A DNA stretch of 64,000 nucleotides. Origin: Anisus vortex. Taxonomy: Eukaryota > Mollusca > Gastropoda > Planorbidae. The position numbers and the translations under genes were made by a program. Where the stretch lies: NCBI GenBank assembly GCA_949126835.1, contig OX421499.1:22134990-22198989 (forward strand). Direction: 5' to 3'. Positions 54,001 to 63,000 of the stretch are shown here, piece by piece; position 1 is the first letter of the stretch; each line of letters opens with the position of its first letter. The notes under the pieces were generated by a model, which was given only the letters and a program-made list of their open reading frames with translations, made no database searches and had not been told where the DNA came from.

Positions 54001-57000
54001 TTGTATTTCATGTTAATAATACAATTTGAGAACACATTTGACGCATTATACCCTTAGGTACGGCCTATCAGCATATGTACTGAATGATACTAGAGCAGAA
54101 TAATAAATAGTTTAGAAAAACAATGCGACTTGTATTTTATACTAAATAGAATAGCACATACCCAGGTACGTTGTTTTCTTTCTTGAAATCACTGACATCT
54201 TTACTTCTTCAATAAAGTAAAACATTTTTTAATGTACATCTTCGAGTATGTGTAAACGTAACTATTTATAGATTTACGTAGTTATATAGTCATGTTTGAA
54301 AGTATGTATTTACCACTGATCTATAAAAAGAATGGATTGCGCCTTCTTAATAAATTGGTAAAGTGAATACAGGGAAATCTAAAAATTTGCACCTCACTTA
54401 TCGATATAAACAAAATTGTGTTTAAAACATACTGCGCCACTGACCTATAAATAAATCGGATGTGGCCTATTGGACAAGATTAACACCACACGAACAAAGA
54501 AAGGTTTTAAAAGGTAATCCGCTCTTATAAGATACTACAATCATCTCATATGTACGTACAAACCACTGACACTATGTGCCACTATTGAATGTCTGATTGG
54601 AGTAAGAATGTGTCTTTCCTTTCTATCTCCTATATTATTTAACATTAAAGTATTTAGCTTTGCATTGAATTTAATTTACATATGTCACGATTCTGGAATT
54701 AAATCGCGACACTTAGCACACATGGATAGATCATAGCGCAGAAGTAGTGTAGAACTAGAAACATAGGTTAGCGTAGAGTTAGATTAGGGAGTAGAAAAGT
54801 AGCCTGGAGCTATTACCCTCTCCCTCTCTCACGCAATAGGAACACCCCAACCACCCCTTCTTCACCTGTTCTTTAACCCTCTCTACACTCTTTCATTCCC
54901 GAATTCAGAGTTTGCTACTTGATTCAGCCAATTGGTATTACACTATTTGTATGTGTGATTGTATGTGTGTGTATTCTTTAATGTATGTATATATATATAT
55001 TCTATTATGCTGTCAATTATGATTCATGTTGTATTTGGATAGTAACTACTCATTTATTTTGCTAAACTCAGCATACACGTAAAACCCCCACCCACCTGTA
55101 GAAACCCCCACCCACCTGTAGACACCCCCACCCACTGCTACACCTTTTTCATTATCTCCCCTCTTCGTTCCCTACTCAGCGCTCGTGGGCATAGCCCTTG
55201 ATCCACTCGTCGTAGTGACATCTGGAGCGAAGCGTCTCGCACATACGTAAGCGCCCCGGGCTGCACTCGACCAGAACCAATAGACACAGGTACATCAAGG
55301 GAGATAAGTCATTATCTTATCCTTTGTATCTCCGTATACGTCTACCCCCTCCCTTTCCCCTGGGCCCCACCCCGCAAAAGTCGGCGGTACTAATTGTTCA
55401 CCTACACCCACTCCTAATTCCCCCCCCCCCCAATAGTCAATCCTTTATGCAAGTATATTTCAAACCAGCCAACCAGAACATATGTAATTCTAAACTAATG
55501 TAGCTATCCAATCAAATTGACCACTGATCACGTGACTACAATTCACGAAAGCGTGCTTAACTAGTTTTAGGGCACTTCGGCTCAAGCGTGAGGTGGAGAA
55601 GGTTGTTCGAGTCTAGCCTCCACTTATTCAGTTCGTTCCATAGGATATACCGCCTGCATGTGTATAGATAGATATTGTGCCAGTATAAGTATTTTCATGA
55701 ACACAGCTACGTTTACCTAATGTTGGACAACCTAGCAGTACCATGTGTTGAGTGTTAACTGAAGCCTGTGCAAATTCATATATGTATCTTGCCATTGAGT
55801 GAAGAATTGAAATGATAATAAACACCTGAACTTAACCAACGATTTATTTGCCTACTTAGAACTATCTGTTGTGTCCGTCATAATATCTAACGAGCCAAGA
55901 GAGAAATAATAATTATTCCAGGGCGATTCCAGTCACGGTAATTCATACACCACGACGACCTGCCACTACTACCCCACTCACCTACGACTCCGCACTCCTC
56001 TCATCGCCCAACTTCTGCCAGGTTGATGTCCTAATCCTAAACACATCCTGACAAAGTGGGGACCTCGCCGCGGGATCCTGAACTCAAGCCGTTCAGTGCA
56101 CTAACAACAGCAATCAACCCGAGGACCATGCCGTTACTGAAACTGACCCTGGATTGCGGGCTCATCTCTCTACAACACGAAGACTCTAAGCAGCAAACAG
56201 ATCCGCCACCCCAAACACGCCAGAAACCAGACTCGTCACCCCAACGCCAACCAAGGCACCCATTACGTCAGATTCGCCACTCTAAGCAATCTACGTCACC
56301 CCAGATACACCAGCAGCCAGATTCGTCGCCCTACGCCACCTGCGTCACCCGTTACGCCAGATTTGCCACCCCAACCGCCAGATCGTCACCCCAGATACAC
56401 CAGCAGCCAGATTCGCCACCCCAACCGCCAGATCGTTACCTGAGACACCGCATCGACGTACCTGCACCCGAGACGCCAGCACTAGAAACCGCCGAGAACC
56501 CGACATCTGTCCCGTCAACCTCTCCATAGGAACTGCCGTAGTCCCGGTACCCAAACCAGGAAAATAGACAATAACACTATACACTATCTAGTCCCGGCAC
56601 GGGGAAAAATAACTTCTCACTATACCGAAGCTACCCGCAACCAACAGAGCGCCAAGAGCCATACCAAAAACGATAACTTTGTGATTGGATACGTGTGTAT
56701 TGTATACGTGTGTGAAATTCCAGGATTTGCGGTTCGGTGAGTACCATTTTGGACTAGTATTAAGTTAGTTAAACTCTGAACCCCCCAACCCCTCTTACAC
56801 TTTCCTCTTTCTATCTCGTTATATCTCTGTCCGTTACTGCCTTACTCTCGCCTTACAATGTCACTATGGCCGAAGGTGTACTGTTGCGTAAGCAGCTGAG
56901 GCAAGAGGCTATAGCGATAGGCTACAGTGACGGAGACGTCATCAAATACGTAGTTGAACAGGTAGCGGTCCATGAGGCAAGAGAAGAGAAACTTAGAATA

Positions 57001-60000
57001 GAACAGTTAGAGGAGAAACGTAGAATAGAACAGTTAGAAGAGAAACGCAGAGTAGATCAGTTAGAGAGAGAGGAGAGAGCAGCACAATTAGCTAGAGAGG
57101 AGAGAGCAGAACAATTAGCTAGGGAGGACACACTTAGGTTAGAACAATTAGCTAGGGAGGACTCACTTAGATTAGAACAAGTAGCTAGGGAAGAGAGAGT
57201 TAGAGAAGAAAATAGGCTAGATGAGGAGGCACGCAGGACACATGAATTCAGACTAGCTGAATTAGCCGCAAGCACTAGGCCCCCGGACAACAGCGACAAC
57301 CCAAACTCCCCCTCGTCATTTAGTTCAGCAAACCCCAGCAACCATCCCCTCCCCCGACATGCTTCTCTATGGACTGAAGTTCACGACCCCCGACTGGAAC
57401 AGTTCGACATTTACCTCCGACGGTTTAGCGACTGTATGGAGCTAAATGAGGTCCCCCCAGAATTACATTGTAGGATCCTCGTCTCCACTCTGAGAGGAGA
57501 GGATTATGACACCTATTGTAAACTGGCCCCAGAAGAGAGGGAGTCGTGCGTTGCACTGAAAAACGCGCTGCTAAATCAACACCAACTGCACGCGTCACAT
57601 TATCAAAAGAAGTTTCGGTCGTCCACGCTACGGTCAGGAGAGAACTATACGCAATTCGCGGAGCGAATTAAGGCCTACTTACTTAAGTGGGTAAAATTAG
57701 GGGACATAGAACAATCCTTTGAAGGCATGGTCACCCTTCTTATGACTGAACAGATAGAATCCCAGATGCCCCCCAAGCTAAAGGCTTTCTTAATCCAACA
57801 GGGAATATCCGGGTTAAACCCCTCCCTGCAGGGCGCAGATAGGTTTCTGCAGTCCAACCTAATAGCGTCATCCTCCCGCCCGGGACACCCACAACCGCAC
57901 CGACCTTATGGGGACAACCACCGCGTCAACCCTCCCCCTCAATCAACCGCTCCCCAGCCACACACGCCCCACCACGGGCAACCTCGTCCTCACAACCCAC
58001 GCGGAGACCACCGCCACACCAGACCCACCCCTCAGTTAGCACACGACAGGAACAGACGCGACCCCACCCCCTATTTGGCCGCCGGTGCATTTTACACCAC
58101 GACAGAGCCCGTAAGCGCCGACCAGCAGTATACTAACGGTCCGGCAGGACAAGAAACAGAAGCCCCTTACCCCAACCACTTAACCGAAACCACCGCCCCG
58201 TGGAATAGCCAGGAAACATACGGCGACTTGGATCAAGTCCATCACGTATTTTCCATCTCCTCAGTAGACGGACCCCACGAACCCCGCCACAACTGTGTCG
58301 ACGAGATAGTCCGAATCAATGGCCACCTGGGCTCGTGTACATACGATTCCGGTCTTAGCTATGAGGCCCTCGTAACGGAATCAATGACCGAACCCCGCGA
58401 CTACACAGGCCGCTATGTGCGACTCCAAGGGCCATCCCATGACTCCCCCATCCTGCGTCTACCGACGGCACTCATACACATCGACTCCGCCTTTACAGCA
58501 GGCCCCATCGAAGCAGCCGTGACTAAAGACGGGAAAGTAGACGTTCTACTAGGTAGGCCAATCTTAGGCAGACCATTTCCGCCCCGACCCACACAGGTGA
58601 GCCACGAGCCACTGCGCCCCACCCACAGCCCGATCCGCCCTCCCCTATTCGTGTCCATTAAAGACAGGCTCCGCAACGCAAAACTGCCCCAAACCAGAAG
58701 CGAGCTAAAGCGTATACTTCACGAGTTCAGTTACTATGAAAGGAATGCTATACGCGGCTTCCGGCAACTCGCAACGCCCTTATTCGATCTACTGAATGCT
58801 ACCACACGTCCCAAATTACATTGGAACGAAGACGCCACATTTACCTTCGACCTGTTAAAATGTTTCTTAGGTCGAAACCCATTTCGAGTCCACCCCAACG
58901 ACGAGGATTAGCGTTAACCCTAAACAACCGATGGGCTGGGTAACAATACAACCCAGCGCCATACTCGCCTCCCCCCCCCCAAGAAGATAACTTAACGCGT
59001 CCCCTTGTTCCCTCCGACCCCTCCCCGTCACAGACCCACCACCAACACGTGTATACGCCAAGATACCACTCGCAGATACTATCCCGTAACTCTCACTAAG
59101 ATCCCATACCCCAGAGACAGTAATTTATGTATGAATCCACTTTCTGAGTAGATTCCCAAATTGCCCGGGTGAGTTGTCACGATTCTGGAATTAAATCGTG
59201 ACACTTAGCACTCATGGATAGATCATAGCGCAGAAGTACTGTAGAACTAGAAACATAGGTTAGAGTAGAGTTAGATTAGGGAGTAGAAAAGTAGCCTGGA
59301 GCTATTACCCTCTCCCTCTCTCACGTAATAGGAACACCCCAACCGCCCCTTCTTCACCTGTTCTTTAACCCTCTCTACACTCTTTCATTCCCGAATTCAG
59401 AGTTTGCTACTTGATTCAGCCAATTGGTATTACACTATTTGTATGTGTGATTGTATGTGTGTGTATTCTTTGATGTATGTATATATATATTCTATTATGC
59501 TGTCAATTATGATTCATGTTGTATTTGGATAGTAACTACTCATTTATTTTGCTAAACTCAGCATACACGTAAAACCCCCACCCACCTGTAGAAACCCCCA
59601 CCCACCTGTAGACACCCCCACCCACTGCTACACCTTTTTCATTATCTCCCCTCTTCGTCCCCTACTCAGCGCCCGTGGGCATAGCCCTTGATCCACTCGT
59701 CGTAGTGACATCTGGAGCGAAGCGTCTCGCACATACGTAAGCGCCCCGGGCTGCTCTCGACCAGAACCAATAGACACAGGTACATCAAGGGGGATAAGTC
59801 ATTATCTTATCCTTTAAACCTCCGTATACGTCTACCCACCCCCCCCTTTCCCCTAGGCCCCACCCCGCAAAAGTCGGCGGTACTAATTGTTCACCTACAC
59901 CCACTCCTAATTCCCCCCCCCCCCCCCTTAATAGTCAATCCTTTATGCAAGTATATTTTAAACCAACCAACCAGAACATATGTAATTTTAAACTAATGTA

Positions 60001-63000
60001 GCTATCCAATCAAATTGACCACTGATCACGTGACTACAATTCACGAAAGCGCGCTTAACTAGTTTTAGGGCACTTCGGCTCAAGCGTGAGGTGGAGAAGG
60101 TTGTTCGATTCTATCCTCCACTTATTCAGTTCGTTCCATAGGATATACCGCCTGCATGTGTATAGATAGATATTGTGCCAGTATAAGTATTTTCATGAAC
60201 ACAGCTACGTTTACCTAATGTTGGACAACCTAGCAGTACCATGTGTTGAGTGTTAACTGAAGCCTGTGCAAATTCATATATGTATCTTGCCATTGAGTGA
60301 AGAATTGAAATGATAATAAACACCTGAACTTAACCAACGATTTATTTGCCTACTCAGAACTATCTGTTGTGTCCGTCATAATATCTAACCAGCCAAGAGA
60401 GAAATAATAATTATTCCAGGGCGATTCCAGTCACGGTAATTCATAACCCACGACGACCTGCCACTACTACCCCACTCACCTACGACTCCGCACTCCTCTC
60501 ATCGCCCAACTTCTGCCAGGTTGATGTCTTAATCCTAAACACATCCTGACAACATATATGTATACGTTCTGCATGCTTATCAGTATATTACTTATTGTTA
60601 TACGATTAGTCATTGATATTAGTTCCCATTCATGTATATTATAAATGTTGTAGCACGTGTGTGTTCCCCCCCCCTCCCCACCCCATGCCCTCGGAACAAG
60701 GCCAGGGTCATACCTGACACAACCAAGCCAAGCCCTCCCCACCCCACAGTCTCGTCGACCAGATCACAGGAAATTCACATCTCAATGACGGTTCTTCCCC
60801 TGGTCAGATAATAGGGAACTTAGAATCTTTGATGCAGGACCCCGACGGACAAGAGAGAAAACTCTGACCAACAACACAGGGCCTTCGAAGTTTCCCTACC
60901 GCCGCGTCTTACCCCCCCCCCCCGCACCCCCTCCCCACTACCGTTTGGTACTTATTTTCACATGCCAATCAATCAAATGCTGAATTGAAGAGACATGTTG
61001 ACCAATCGGATACGCTATCTACGGGTCAATCTTACCCTTGCCCATCCCCCCTCATTACAATCACGTGGTGAGTTGCAACCTAACTTGTTGTTTAACATGT
61101 AATGTAAGTTAGTCTTAGGTCAGTCTGGCTTAAGGAGTCTCGAGGGTTGGATGCCCCGAGCTCCAACAGCACCACGCGGTGCTACAGTCTGTTGTAGAGT
61201 CCTTGTAAGGACTATCTACTACATATAGTTTAAGCCTATGATTAAATGTACACTCTTTATCACTTGTATTTGGATTGTATGAATTATGTGCTCACGTCAT
61301 TAATGATTGAATACGGACTTTCATGTGAATAAAATATTCGTTGTTACAACACGCCTTGCTTATCGATTGATAGAATACCTGTTTGTGTGACGTCCAGTGA
61401 CAGTGTCAATTAGTCAACAGTTTAACTCAACCTACGTATTAACGAGCCAAAACGAAACCTGGATATAAATTTGTCTTAGAATCACCTAGGAATCATCTGC
61501 ACTTCGGGACCACATACCACCTAGAACACCTGCCTAAATCACCCCATCCCCATCACCCTGTGTACCTGCTGAGTTATCCACTAAGTCTGCACTGATAGCC
61601 TATACGCTAACTGCAGGCTCGGTGACAGCATCTTAGACCAGCACGCCACATCGGAACGGAATCTATGTTGCTGCCATTTTACACAATATGCATATTAATT
61701 GTTGCTGTCAACCTTCTGACATCTTATTAATAATATAAAACTAACAATAATACTATCAAAAGGAAAAAAAAAAAGAAAACAAATACCAAACAATAAAAAA
61801 AAAATTAATAATAAAAAAAGTAGACAGCAGTATTTCGCAGTACGGGAAAACCCGGTCCCGAAACACACTAAATTTGAAAGAATTTCAAAGGGACATCATT
61901 ATGGAAATGGCGCCCGTTTTATAACCTTAACATTCGGTGATTAGTAATAGATCTAAATTTATTGAAAAAAAAAATTAACAAATTAAGCACTATTGTTGAT
62001 AAAATAAAAATGTCTTTTGGAGGAAGTTTCCAATTTATACATTTAACTTTTAACCTATTTATTCAAACGGCTTAGGAGACTATAGAGCAGAAACAAACAT
62101 GTAAATAAAAAAACAAACTCACGGTAATTATATATATTGATTGATCAGTGACGTGACAGTAGAAAAAAAATGGCTGAAATTTCTTGAAGGATATTACTTC
62201 CGAGCCTAATCCATTTTTATTATAGATCAGTGGTATTTACGTATGTATGTGACTACTTGTGTAGAATAGTTGTGTACTTGATGCGCTCCCTGGCTATGGT
62301 AGTTTTTATGTATGGCTGTGAAACATGGACACTTACGGCAGATCTCCAGAAAAGAATCAGAGCCCTGGAAATGAGATGCTTACGTAAAATTTTAAACATC
62401 TTCTACAAAGATCGAGTTACAAATGAGGCTGTCCGTGAGCGAATCACCAACGTCATCGGCCCTCACGAGGATCTACTCAGCGCCATTAAATCCAGAAAAT
62501 GCAGATGGTATGGGCATGTGGCAAGATCCAAAGGCCTTGCGAAAACCATCCTGCCGGGCACAGTGCGGGGTGGAAGAAAGAGAGGCAGGCAGAATAGACG
62601 ATGGGATGATGACATCAAGGAGTGGACAGGTTGTCTCTTTCAGACTCCCAGAGTGCGGCGCAGGACCGAGACGGATGGCGCAAAATCATCCTACTGTCAA
62701 AAAAAGGTGCCCCAACGACCCTCACTCGGGTTATGGGATAGAAGAAGAAGAAGATGTAGGCCTACAAAGGTACGTAGATATTTAAGTAAATATCACACTT
62801 TTCTTGATAAATTTATCTGTCTATCTATAAATGATTTGTGTGGGCCTAAATACTTTTATCTTTCTATCCATTCATTCATGTAGCCACGACTAGGACATCC
62901 GTTTGCATTATTTCATTGCATTATCACATATTGGATAATAATTATCAATGTACTGGACTATTATTGTATTTGATAATTGTTATCTTACCTAAAAACTATG

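Larger units (their letters stand above)
54683..60551 (+). mobile_element. Complete LTR retrotransposon, internally deleted (5.87 kb)
   Basis: Two LTRs of about 1.37 kb, each beginning TGTCACGATTCTGG and ending CATCCTGACA, flanked by ACATA (54678-54682, 60552-60556). The internal region is only 3.1 kb and holds one ORF with Gag, a protease remnant and a short Pol remnant. Reverse transcriptase core, most of RNase H and integrase are absent, so it is non-autonomous. The Pol remnant looks Ty3/gypsy-like. Confidence 0.93.

Noticed and set aside
55628..55825. Identical 65-codon minus-strand frames here and at 60126-60323
   Set aside because: They are the same position in the two LTRs, so identity reflects LTR duplication, not conservation.
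56056..56529. Pro/Gln/Ser-rich 157-codon frame in the LTR element leader
   Set aside because: Built on tandem repeats, upstream of the Gag start, no known domain.
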